In this document: piece by piece, positions 52,705 through 64,000 of the stretch | Numbering within the stretch: the stretch's first letter is position 1 | Layout: each line of letters starts with the position of its first letter | Assembly: GCF_034702125.1 (NCBI RefSeq) | Contig: NC_085868.1 | Coordinates: forward strand, 25,963,701 to 26,027,700 | Direction of reading: 5' to 3' | Source of the DNA: Engraulis encrasicolus | Lineage: Eukaryota > Chordata > Actinopteri > Clupeiformes > Engraulidae | Length of the DNA: 64,000 bases | Notes under the pieces: model-generated | Database searches by the model: none | What the model saw: the letters and a program-made list of their open reading frames with translations, nothing else | What the model was told of the DNA's origin: nothing | Translations under genes and position numbers: made by a program

Positions 52705-53514
52705 CATACAACGTAACAAAGAGCCCATTCTGGCACCCCTCTCTCCCTGGGCCCGCGACAACTAACCCCTTTGTCTCTCGTGTGCCGGCATTCCTGCATG
52801 TGTGGGGGTTCTGAGAACTGACAATTAGTAATTTGCAATGTACCGTATCTTTTCTCTTTTCCCCCTCACCCATTACCTAGTATTTACCTCAGGATATTGT
52901 CTTTTCCAGAGGTCTCTTCTCATACACTTACTCATATTGTCACGTATGTATACTGTACCCTTGGGTGTGATGAATGATCTTACTCTTACAAGCAACCCCT
53001 GATAAATGACCCGTCTTTGGTTTATTAGGGTTATGTCTATTAGGTTATGTCTATTGCTAACTAGCTGCCGGAAGATCAAGCAAAGAAAGTGACTCTTGAT
53101 GGTGAAATGCCAGCCATGCATCGTACCACTTGTCTTCTTATGTCAGAGCTGAGTAATGAATCGTGTGCTGATGTACAGTTTGTGTGTGGCTATGTACACA
53201 AGAAGAGAGGAAAGAGAAGCCTCACTCCCTCGTTAGTAAGGGGGGGGGGGGCTTTCCACCTCCCGTGTCATTATAAATTATGTGTCAAAAAATTAATTTG
53301 TTTTCATTTGCCAGTTTGAGAATTATTCACAAATGTTTGGAAAGGGCACCAGTGGACGATGGAACCTGCGAGGCGCAAGTGATTGGACCGTATCGGACAG
53401 CCATGGACAACGCTCCCCTTGTCTTCAGTGGTCAGGCTGTGAGACTGTAAGACAAAACAACACTGCCCCCCTCCTCCTCCATCACAGGTGATGAATGAAT
53501 CTGCTGTGACACAC

Positions 53515-54375
<861 letters not shown>

Positions 54376-54379
54376 CTGG

Positions 54380-55188
54380 GTGTCACTTTCAGAAACATGA
54401 TACATATCGATGTGGAGGCACACAGTCAGTAGACTTGATGAAAGGAAAAGAGGATAATCTCCTTTTCAAAAGCCTGCAGTTGTTACAACCTCCTGGGAAA
54501 AAAAGAAATAAAAAAGGACTGACTTTGTGGAAATCTCAGGCAATGATGTGTCTGCTGAGTTTTCCCTCGGTCTGTTTTTTTAACATCAGATTTTCTCGGG
54601 GTCGTGTCAAGGTATTTGTGGGCCCTAGCATGGGCCCTAGTGACTTGGCCCCCTTTTTACCCCCCTTTACCGTCATCTTCTCTTTAAAATATTGGAGTGG
54701 GGCTACCTCTAGACATATTTCAATAGCAGTGGCAGCACTTTTCGGTCATTGAATTTAGGGACATGCTGCCACACTCACAAAGTTGTCACTGCTGTCATTT
54801 CAGTACAAGTACATAAACGGTCATTATCAAGGAGCCCCCTTTCAGCTGGGGGCCTCAGACCATTGCCTATTTGCCTGCCTGATTGTGACAGCCTGGATTT
54901 TCTTTGCCACTGCAAAGGCATTGCCATAGATTAATTGTAGGCCATTCGCGATGATCTACTGCAGCCCCCGTTCTCAGCAGCCAGGAGAGGGGACAGGTCG
55001 GGACGGGATACAGAGCCTGGAAACCTTACCGGTGTGAAATTTAGCACACGCTCACCAAGCACATGCAGAGCCCGAAATAAAACTCACTGAAACAGTGTCC
55101 CATCAGGGGCCAGTGACATCTCAGTTTTAGCTGGGCCTGGGTCAAAAAGCATCGGAAAGGGCCCCCGTCAGTACAATGTAATGGTGGG
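54380..55188. other. Non-coding interval
   Basis: No coding frame supported. GGGCCC-rich family fragments lie at 54610-54660 and 55125-55188. Confidence 0.3.
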
Positions 55189-55229
55189 GTTCCAATTCAT
55201 GGCCAACCTTTCTCTGGGCTTGGGACAAC

Positions 55230-55419
55230 CAGTGGTGTAGTCTACATACAATGCGGGTATACGGAGTATACCCACTTCTAAATTTTAGGGGCTTCAGTAT
55301 ACCCAATTGAAATTGATTGATCCATTATTTAGAATAGCATAAACATATACAGTATACCCACTTCAAAAAATGCTCAAATATACAGTATACCCACTTCAAA
55401 AAAGTAGACTACACCGCTG
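55230..55419. mobile_element. 190-bp TIR element flanked by 41-bp direct repeats
   Basis: CAGTGGTGTAGTCTAC at the left and GTAGACTACACCGCTG at the right are inverted ends. TATACCCACTTC recurs internally three times. The flanks 55189-55229 and 55420-55460 are the same 41 bp with one substitution. The element interrupts a GGGCCC-family copy. Confidence 0.75.
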
Positions 55420-55596
55420 GTTCCAATTCATGGCCAACCTTTCTCTGGGCCTGGGACAACCGACCCATTTGCCCTCCCCTTGTCAGCTGGCCTGTGTCTC
55501 ATTACTCACCTCCTGTTGCTTCTCTCAAGGCTGAAGAGTTCAAACCACCCCTGTCGCTTCTGATGTTTGCCTATTTTGTGTAACATGCAGAAGAAG

Positions 55597-55765
55597 CAGA
55601 GACGCATCTTATCACCAGGCTATAGCCAGGCAGCCGCTTGGGGCCCCTAAGCATCTAGATAGTGAATAACAGCTCACACTTAACTGCAGTAGTCGAGTTT
55701 GGTCCAAATATTCATTCAATTGCATTTTCGCTTTGGGGCCCAATCTGACCCTAGAATCGCCTCTG
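55597..55765. mobile_element. hAT MITE (CAGCGGCGATTCTAG family), copy 2
   Basis: 169 bp in reverse orientation to the copy at 18585-18751: CAGAGACGCATC at the left, AGAATCGCCTCTG at the right. Perfect 8-bp flanks AGAAGAAG at 55589-55596 and 55766-55773. Confidence 0.85.
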
Positions 55766-56077
55766 AGAAGAAGAACTGCAAAAACGGCAGAAAGCGAACC
55801 AACGAAGGCTGCAGTATGAAAGACAGAGGATGATTCAGTGTGGCCATATCTCATCTAAGGATGGGGTTAGTTTTTGCGTATAAAGCACACTTGTGTCCCC
55901 AAACCATGATTGACATAACGAGGTTACCTTGTGGTGTTGGTCTGGAGTTCTACCGCAGACACTTTCAGGACCCATATATGGCTTCAGGCCGCGTCACACT
56001 GGCTCCAGTCGTAGACACCACTGTCTGACTCGCTCTGTCTACACATACTGTATCTGTCCGTTTGTCTGTATATCTTT

Positions 56078-56079
<2 letters not shown>

Positions 56080-56161
<82 letters not shown>

Positions 56162-56436
56162 GTCACTGAGTTCCGCTGAATTGTCTGAGCCTAAGCAAAC
56201 TGATGGAGCTTATTTCTGTACAGTCGAGGACAACGCTTACGCTGAGGGCTAAACAGCAGTCGAGGACAACGCTAAAGCTAAGGGCTAAACATCAGGTGTT
56301 TCTGTGCAGCCTCAGAGTAGTAAACACCGCACACACACACACATGCATGCACGCAGGCATGCACAAACACACACACACACACGTCTACAAAGCCATTCAC
56401 ATTCACACAGCTATGCACACACACACACACACGTAC

Positions 56437-56481
<45 letters not shown>

Positions 56482-56500
56482 TAGGCAGGCAGGCAGGCAC
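56080..56500. repeat. (CT)n, (CA)n and (GGCA)n microsatellites
   Basis: (CT)n of about 80 bp at 56080-56160, (CA)n patches 56325-56432, and about 15 GGCA tetranucleotides at 56439-56498 with one GGTA variant. A short direct repeat CAGTCGAGGACAACGCT occurs at 56221 and 56254. Confidence 0.95.
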
Positions 56501-56519
56501 GCACACACACACAAACACA

Positions 56520-57790
56520 AGGTGAAATGGAGGTGGTCTGCACAGTTTCAACTGTGATGGGGTGTGTGTAAGCCCCTAAAAGGTGGGCATTTAGGGCCAG
56601 TCTAGCTCAAAGCTCTGTTTAGTAGTAGTAATAAATCATGCGTCCTACAGAATTACTCCCCTGACTTAAAGACCTTTGCCTGTCCACGTGTGCTATGCAG
56701 ATTACACCTCCCAAGGATTACCAGGCTACAGAATGTCAACTTCAATCAGGAAAAGCTTAAGCAAATAGTGAGGAGCTCTACATACATTTTAGCGGAAGGA
56801 AAATGAAATACGGCTTGAAATATGATTTAAAAATGGAAATATCAATCATCACTGTTGGAATCCCATAAGAAGATGTAACCACAAAGACTACAGAAGCGAA
56901 GAGCATTTATTTAAACTTTGCAAAAAAAAAATTGGGGGCTAATAAAACAGCCTGTACTTTATAAGGAACTTGCTTGTTCGTCAAGAGCCGTGATTTTATG
57001 ACTTCATTTGCGAGAATACTTACTTAATATCTCGAGGGGCAGCAAGACATCCATGTTTTATGATCATATCAGTAATGCCAAGGGGAAGATTTATTACTAA
57101 CAAGGAAAAATCACCAAAGGAGCTTCATAATTCATAACAAATGTTATTGCATTACATTATTCTCAGCTGAATTGTTCAACATGAACATGACTCATGACAT
57201 CAACATGACTAACAGCTATTAAGGATAGGTACAGGGTATTGGTTTTAGTCCCTGTCCCTGCAATGGGGGTGTTTGCATGTATACGGTGCCTCCGTAATGA
57301 GCACTAGCCTGTGGAGTAGGATACAAAGCTGTTAGTTCACAAACTCTTTCACTATTATGCCACACAGAAAAGGATGTGGGCTAAAAGTTAAGCAGTTGGT
57401 TAGCCCATGACAGCCTACTGCAAAAATAAGGGTTGCTATTCCCCCACACTCGTATTCTTAGCTGAAATGGAGTGGAGCTCTGACTCTGACTTCATGCTAT
57501 ACTCTACGATGGACCGGTCGCATCTAAATTAAATCCCTTCTCCTTTGTAGGTGGTCTGAGTGAGAACACCAGCTAAAGTCCATCAATCATGTGTGAATTT
57601 TACTTTCTTTGTTCACAACATACACCTTATGTCAAGAGGTGAAATGTCAGAAAATGTCAAGTGTAGAGTAATTGATGGCAAAATTGCAGATGTGAAAGAA
57701 GGTGTTTGTTGAAATGTAGCAGAACCAACAGCAGCAGAATGCTGTGTATTTCAGATATCCAGACAGGCAGAAATCTTGAAAACATATATG
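56520..57790. other. Non-coding interval
   Basis: AT-rich DNA with no coding frame over 60 codons that I can support and no delimited element. Confidence 0.35.
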
Positions 57791-57798
57791 GTATCAGT

Positions 57799-58220
57799 TA
57801 GTGGTGTGGATCGGCACTGCCCTCACGATCCGATTCGATCACGATTCGGGAGGTAGTAGATTCGATTCGATTCGATTCTATTAGATCCAATCCGATCCGA
57901 TTCAATTCTACAATGCATTGCAATGCATTACATTTCTACTGAACGCAAAGCAAATGTTTAATCAGCCATGATAAGGCAATAAGAAGTCAGATACTGAGCA
58001 ACAATTTATTGGCTGTTTTCTTTATCAGTCTGTATCAGTCTTGCAATGTCTTGAAGTGCTTTTATTTAATTTAACATTCATTTGCTCCCAAAATATTCAT
58101 GGAAGTAATTTAAACTTTAAAACATTGTCGGATCGATTCTGGAACTTGCCGGCTCGATTCTGGATCGTCCATGCCCCGCATCGATTCGGATTGCCGAATC
58201 GATCATTGTTGACACCACTA
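57799..58220. mobile_element. hAT element, non-autonomous, with GATTCGATTC iterations
   Basis: 422 bp from TAGTGGTGTGGATCGG to GTTGACACCACTA, with perfect 8-bp flanks GTATCAGT at 57791-57798 and 58221-58228. The interior carries GATTCGATTCGATTC iterations near both ends. No transposase frame. Confidence 0.85.
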
Positions 58221-58228
58221 GTATCAGT

Positions 58229-59730
58229 CATTACTACTGCCATACAACAGTCTCAATGATAAGATTGCCATTTTATCTTCTCTGCAGACACCAGTAAGAG
58301 GTATATAGCATAGCAATAACTGAGCAACTGAACTGCCAGCGAAATTCTTCATAGAACAACATGTGGGCGTTCCATTTCTCTATCCATATATATATCCATA
58401 TATCCATATCTCTTAGATAATGCAATGTGAGAATGTGTCACTACCAGGATAACAACCTCTGTAGTGTTGAATGCGTTAGATGTCAATAAACCGTTTCTGT
58501 GAACGATAAAGAACGGCAAGTCAGTCTCTAAACATTTACAGAGACATACGAAGTTCTTCAACTATCTTGTCCAGATGAGCAGCGAAAGTACATTACATGG
58601 TACATTTTGTGATGGATCAAATACACTCTAGAGGATTGTTACATCTGACGCTAAAAGTTGAATGCAAGACTTTGAGAGTTGAATTCAACACTTTTCCAGT
58701 GCATTTGGTCCAACTCTCTGAGTGATGGATTAACACGGCAAAACGTACTGTGCGCCTCTCAAAACTGGTCAGACTCATTCAGAGAATTCATTTATGAGGC
58801 TAAAACAAAGAACAAAGACTTTAGGTGATAAATCATTCTGCCCCTTGAAGCTACACATCCTATGAAATGTGATGTCTGAATAAGATGGCGGCTATTTCGC
58901 CATCTCCCTCAACACCCACACTGCTCACACAGTGCAATTGATGAGGGTTAGTGTTCAACAGATGACAGCAACTTTTGATCTTTACATTTTGAGTACACTA
59001 ACATGTACAAACAGTATACAGTTCAAAGGTCAACTGAGCAACATCATGTGCAAAGACTGAGAAAAGCAAAGCAGATCTTTTGACAGAGCAGTTGACTGAC
59101 CGATGCAGTGATGTGCTGTATAGCCATGCGCATGTAACTAAAATAAACAAAGCAATTCTCATCCATGCCCTCTATGCTATTTGTCTCCTCATCCATCTGT
59201 CTGGCCCATGACTATGAGCAGGCATGCACTGCACCGTCTCAAACAAAGGTACATACCTCATTGCCCTGCCTGCTGACAGGGTTGGAGAAACGGGTCAGTA
59301 GACCCAGGCCCAGGGAGAAGGGGTGCCCCGAATTAGGTCTTCAAGTTTGTCAGGGCACGCTCAATTTCTGGGAAAAAATGAATGCCTTTGGGTGCGTGAT
59401 GAAAGGTATCAACCTAAAAAGAAGAAAAATCTGCACTCACAAGCTACGTCTTATTGTTTATTTATAGATTACCACCATGGGCTCTGCATTGAGTCCTCAT
59501 GACATTGTATGTATTGAGAAGGGGGCCTTTCAGATGGTTTTGTCCTGGGCCCAGTCAAAGCTGCCAGCGGCCCTACCTCTCTGCACTGCTCTCCTGTCTC
59601 CTCAGAGGGCCTGGTATGGCAGCCATGTGGATGATGGATGATGGATGGACCCCTGCCTGAATTGGGCTGAGTGCAGTGCAGGCAGCAGTGCTGGAGCCTG
59701 GGCAGTGCTATTTTGGGCTTACAACCGTGC
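58229..59730. other. Non-coding interval
   Basis: No supported gene. A GGGCCC-family fragment in minus orientation lies at 59518-59605 (CCTTTCAGATGGTTTTGTCC). A 20-bp TATATCCA iteration lies at 58383-58410. Confidence 0.35.
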
Positions 59731-59737
59731 ACGCTAC

Positions 59738-59830
59738 AAACACACACGCGGGCGCACGCACGCACGCACGTGCACGCGTACATACACACACACGTGCACG
59801 CACGCATGCACGCGCGCGCGCACACACAAT
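59738..59830. repeat. CG-rich alternating purine-pyrimidine tract
   Basis: CACGCACGCACGTGCACGCG-type sequence ending in a CGCGCGCG run at 59812-59820. A strong Z-DNA-prone composition, and unusually CpG-rich for this window. Confidence 0.85.
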
Positions 59831-60281
59831 GCTTCTGAAAACTGCTGGCTAGCATACAGTACAGCTACAGGTGTGGGAGGGATGGAAGGGGCAAAAGGCA
59901 GGGGGCAGAGCGGTGTTGGAGGGGTGGTGGGGGGAGGGGTGGAGGTAGGTGAAGTGAAACTAGCTTTCTAGTGTTGGGGCCCCCAATGGCATGCAGCATG
60001 GGACTCCCGCAAGACATTTGTATTATATTTTTTTTAAAAGCGCTGGGGCCCCTCAGAGGCTGATTTTACACAGGACCCAGAACAATGCAATTCATCCATG
60101 ACAGGAGGCAGGGTCACACAGCATCAGAACATTTCAATTAGTCCTCAATGTTTCAGGAACTTATTTGAGTATGACGTCACAACATGCAAGTTCTAGTGAC
60201 AAAATAACAGAGCTTGTTTTTCATCACCTATACTTTTTAAAGTGAGGTACCAGGACTGACCAAAATGTGCCTAAATATTAT

Positions 60282-60352
60282 ATTAACCAATATTATATTA
60301 TATTATATTATATTATATTATATTATATTATATTATATTATATTATATTATA
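60282..60352. repeat. (ATATT)n pentanucleotide microsatellite
   Basis: About 13 TTATA/ATATT units without interruption. Confidence 0.95.
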
Positions 60353-61017
60353 CTGTCCTTGCTCAGTGTATATTAAGAGTTAATTCAACTCAATATTGTG
60401 TAAATATAGAGAGCTATAGAGCTGAAATTACACTGGCCACCTGCAGAATGTTTCAGACTATTGACTTTTGAGAGTAATTTGGCTGTCCAGAGTGCTGTAA
60501 ATAGTCTATCTGGATCTATACAAGTTTACTCTGATATATTGACAACTTATTTTTTCTGTTTAGCCCACATCGCTGTAGGAGCCTAATAAAGACTCTTGGA
60601 TGTGGTCTATATATCTCATGCCTTGTTCATTGCATGCTGGTTGTAAGTTGGCGACAGGACAAAGCCTTACAGAAACACCATTCTCAAAGATACAGTATCC
60701 AGTGAACCACTTTCCCTTAAAGCCTACACAGACACAATATGTCTTCTTATATTATGTTCAAGAGAACCTTGTGTCATTCTAATAAGCCAATAATGGGCTG
60801 CTAAAATAGCAAAGTTATTACAGAGAATTGAGGCATTATTTTCTACTCCATTTAGCCTAACTCATACAACATGTGAACATGCGCTTTGAAAGTAATGCGG
60901 AAGAAATGCAATGCCCCATATGAAAAGTAATTTAAAACGTGCCATAAATGATTAGTTTCAAATGGATATACATTAAGCCTATAGTTCAGGTCTATGTATA
61001 TGCTAGCTAGTGCTGCT

Positions 61018-61175
61018 AACAGCTTTGGCCGGGCCCAAAACAACGTCATTTGAAAGGGCCCCTAAACCAATACATACAATATAATGACCACCCTTTTCTG
61101 GACACCCCCTTCTCCCTAGACCCAGGACAACAGACCTCTTTGTCCCCCTGTCAGTTTCCCCGCTAGCTACGCTAC
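61018..61175. repeat. GGGCCC-rich dispersed family, copy
   Basis: Reads ACAGCTTTGGCCGGGCCCAA, then ATTTGAAAGGGCCCC, TACATACAATATAATGACC, TCTCCCTAGACCCAGGACAA and CTGTCAGTTTCC. The same word order recurs at 61680-61830, 52165-52795 (split by a hAT) and 55125-55500 (split). Confidence 0.7.
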
Positions 61176-61274
61176 TATATGAGGAATAATGGGAAAAGCA
61201 GAGTCCAAGTAGCCGCAGTCATGACACCTTGCAAAATGGCAGTGCAGCCTTCATTTTGAAGCTGCTGTGTCCAT

Positions 61275-61471
61275 CAGGGTTGCCAGATGAGGCTGATGAT
61301 TCCCAGCCCAAAACATTCTCAAAACCCGCCTGGAAACACTAAATCCCGCCCAATTCTATTGATTTCTATGGCCAAAAATTGGGCGTTTTTTCTCCAAAAT
61401 CATTTTTTTCCCGCACACGGCCATCCTAAGCGGCCCAATTGGGCGGGAAACCGCCCAATCTGGCAACACTG
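61275..61471. mobile_element. hAT MITE (CAGGGTTGCCAGAT family), copy 1
   Basis: 197 bp from CAGGGTTGCCAGAT to ATCTGGCAACACTG, with perfect 8-bp flanks GTGTCCAT at 61267-61274 and 61472-61479. The interior contains complementary AATTGGGCGG/CCGCCCAATT motifs. Confidence 0.9.
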
Positions 61472-61679
61472 GTGTCCATCTGTTGAATTAGTTATCAGTG
61501 TGGAGCCCAGACTTTAATTAGACCTTTGGAAATGATATCCAAGCTACCATTCACATAAGCTTTTCAAAAGAAAAAACCTTTTCACGGTAAGAGCAATTTC
61601 AGGAATGCCACATAGCCATTTGAGAACAAACCAACCCCACAAGGGCAACAGGTGGACTCTGCTCTCGTATAAACCCACA

Positions 61680-61830
61680 GGGTCGCTGACAGCTTTGGTT
61701 GGACCTGGGACAAAGTAATCTGAAAGCCCACCCCACCCGATATATACAATGTAATGAGGACCCCTCTCATCCGGGACACGGGACAAATGAACCCCCCACC
61801 CCACCCCTGGTCGGCTTCCCTACAAACTCA
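61680..61830. repeat. GGGCCC-rich dispersed family, copy
   Basis: GTCGCTGACAGCTTTGG ... GGGACAAAGTAATCTGAAAG ... TATACAATGTAATGAGGACC ... CGGCTTCCCT, in the same order as the copy at 61018. It is flanked by a local duplication: AACAAACCAACCCCACAA-GGCAACAGGT-GACTCT occurs at about 61624 and 61863. Confidence 0.7.
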
Positions 61831-62107
61831 TACAGAAATGTCTATTCTTTTCCAAAGTTGAGAACAAACCAACCCCACAATGGCAACAGGTAGACTCTGT
61901 ACTCGTATAAACCAATACAGAGAAGTCTTTTCTACTTTCACAGTACGTATGTCCAGGACAATCAACTTTCATGGGCCTCGGTGGAGCTCAATAGATCCTG
62001 TCCAAAGCTTTTCCTCCCTGTTATTTCAGTCGAATGAGGTATCTGGGGAAGTCTGCAAACACGAGCTCTTGATAAGACCCAGAGATGGGAGTGTTTCTCC
62101 TTCCACT

Positions 62108-62311
62108 ATACGCACACACACACACACATACACGCGCACACACACACGCATGCACTCACACACACACACACACGCGCATTCAAACACACACATGCAGGCT
62201 CGCACCATGCACGCACACACACACATACCACCCCCATCTCACTTCCTTTTCCCTTTTCCCATTCAAACACACACACACACGTACACAAACACACGCACAC
62301 ACACACACAAA

Positions 62312-62372
<61 letters not shown>

Positions 62373-62395
62373 ACACACACAGACACACACCATCC
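62108..62395. repeat. (CA)n microsatellite cluster
   Basis: Three CA-rich runs separated by short unique sequence; the longest pure run is at about 62315-62366. Confidence 0.95.
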
Positions 62396-62742
62396 CTGTC
62401 TCCTCTCCTTTTCCCAAGCACCTCGGGCCTACAGATTCTCCGTGCAGATGTGCTGCTTCCCACTCCCCGCGGACACCTGTGTGGCTCAAGTGCAATGGTG
62501 CGTGCAGGACTGAGTGGGCCATGCTAAACACATCAGCAAAGCAGATGTTTGCGCAACATCATGCACTCTACTCACTCACGCACAAACGAGTGCGAACCCT
62601 CTTGTCTGGTATAGAAGTACACGCCACAGTGAGTGTACAATACAGTATATGCACTGCATAGGCAGCTGCAGACTACAGTATACTGTGCAGCGGCATATGC
62701 TTTAGTTGTGTAAGTACTCTTTCCTTCAACAGTAGAAGAGAC

Positions 62743-62932
62743 CAGGGTTGCCAGATGAGGCTGATGATTTCTAGCCCAAAAAATGCTAGAAATCTGCCTG
62801 GAAGCACTAAATCCCGCCCAATTCTATTGATTTCTATGGTCAAAAATTGGGCCGTTTTTCCTGCAAAATGCCATTTTTACCGGCAGACGGCCATCCTAAG
62901 CAGCCCAATTGGGCAGCAATCTGGCAACACTG
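62743..62932. mobile_element. hAT MITE (CAGGGTTGCCAGAT family), copy 2
   Basis: 190 bp, same ends and interior as the copy at 61275-61471, with perfect 8-bp flanks GAAGAGAC at 62735-62742 and 62933-62940. Confidence 0.9.
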
Positions 62933-62940
62933 GAAGAGAC

Positions 62941-63690
62941 AAAAGCTAGGAAGTATCGCTGGACTGTTTTCATAGCAAGAGCGCCACGAGCAATAAAAGC
63001 GACAGAGCTTGCTCATTAAAAGCAGAATGCAAGCATTCCTTCCATTCCACTCATTGTCATAATATTTGTTGAAGTTCAACAGCAAACTGTCGCTCGTGAT
63101 GCTCAAATCGCCTCTTGGTGCCCTGCCCAAATCGCTTTTGTCTCTTTTGTTTGCCAGCTCCTCTATACAAAGTCCATTTCTTCCGTCTCCACTGTCAATC
63201 TTGTCGTGTTCGGTGTGTCAGCAGCACAGTAACTAATGTAATTACCACACCTGGAAGTGATCGGTATGACATGGCCCCTGTCATAAATTAGCCCTTATCA
63301 GAATGGCAATGACCAAGTTGTAATGTATTACCAAAGACTCTGTACCCTGTCATAGTGGAGTGGTACTATGGTAGTAAAGGTTTTTCAGTGTCTATTACAA
63401 CGTTCCACTGGTGGAACGGCCCGCAATAACGGGCTACGGGGTCGCTGTTAGCCTACAGTGGATCTACCACATCAGGTAGAGTAGAGTTTACAAAGCAGTT
63501 ATTCCACTGTACCTAATGAAGTAGATACACTGTAAGACTATGTCCACTGCTGCCTTATGTAGGCTACTACACCTCTGGTACTGTGGACGATGTGCTGGGT
63601 CTATAGAACTCACTCTTTCCTTTTAGCTACACTTCATTCATGTGTTTTATGGTACACCTCTCTCACCCTCATATACATGTTTGAACAGAT
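62941..63690. other. Non-coding interval
   Basis: No coding frame, RNA gene or delimited element seen. Confidence 0.35.
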
Positions 63691-63695
63691 TAAAA

Positions 63696-64000
63696 CAGCG
63701 GTTCCCAAACTTTTTTCCCCGCGCACCCCCTTGTATATTTCAATGTGGTTCGTGCATCCCCTAAGAGAATATTTAGGTGTGCTGATGGCCACTCAAGTAT
63801 GGATTCACTTCGTATTTGTTCTGGCCTCACAGTTGTCCTAGTAACTGCTATCCAGACAGCTAAACAATTCCAGAAAAACACTTGCGACACCGAGGGTGAA
63901 GTTTGGTCGTTTATGGGTGATTGTGAAACTGAAAAAACATACAAATTCATTCGTATAAATCTACTGCCATCTCTTGTGTTGACATGAATATAGAATCAAA
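63696..64000. mobile_element. Left end of a hAT-type element running off the window
   Basis: CAGCGGTTCCCAAACTTTTT followed by CCCCGCGCACCCCCTTG is a typical fish hAT terminus. The preceding 8 bp GATTAAAA would be the target duplication. The other end is not in the window. Confidence 0.55.

Overview
The window looks like an AT-rich teleost fish chromosome segment. Genes are intron-split with GT-AG junctions, there are long (CA)n, (CT)n and (ATATT)n microsatellites, and fish-type transposons abound (L2 LINEs, tRNA-SINEs, hAT and TTAA MITEs, MULE DNA transposons, an LTR element). The tRNA-SINE resembles one I associate with herring-like fishes, but that is memory and a weak inference.

1-18,500: one host gene on the + strand, an adhesion GPCR related to ADGRG7 (GPR128). 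I could join 19 coding exons (879-17,791) into an unbroken 942-residue frame: signal peptide, Reeler domain, Thr/Pro-rich linker, half EGF module, GAIN/GPS, seven-helix domain. The N-terminal Reeler domain is not part of mammalian ADGRG7 as I know it. Introns hold a hAT MITE (9,349-9,814), a 1.4 kb TIR element (14,083-15,487) and a possible solo LTR (15,490-16,906). The 3' UTR carries a TTAA MITE.

18,500-27,470: a stack of nested insertions. A minus-strand tRNA-SINE is split by an element with GGCCCTCATTTATCAAA termini. That element is split by a 6,970-bp MULE transposon (19,403-26,372) with 30-bp perfect TIRs and a perfect 9-bp target duplication. The MULE holds a clean 8-exon, 973-residue transposase gene with DDE, C/H and SWIM motifs and an expanded GERMLDG repeat. 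An L2 fragment sits in one of its introns.

27,470-36,550: degenerate duplications of the receptor's 3' flank. One copy preserves the 3' UTR without the transposons found in the gene's own copy, so it gives empty insertion sites. A SINE and further repeats are interspersed. 36,564-36,668 is an orphan candidate terminal exon.

39,552-46,208: a young LTR retroelement. Both LTRs are 811 bp, with about 4 differences and a 5-bp target duplication. It codes only for a gag-like head fused to 24 perfect-length 60-bp repeats. Its left LTR is interrupted by an L2 LINE whose reverse-transcriptase ORF is still open.

46,209-64,000: no gene I can support. It is dense in microsatellites, several clean MITEs with 8-bp target duplications, and a dispersed GGGCCC-rich repeat family.
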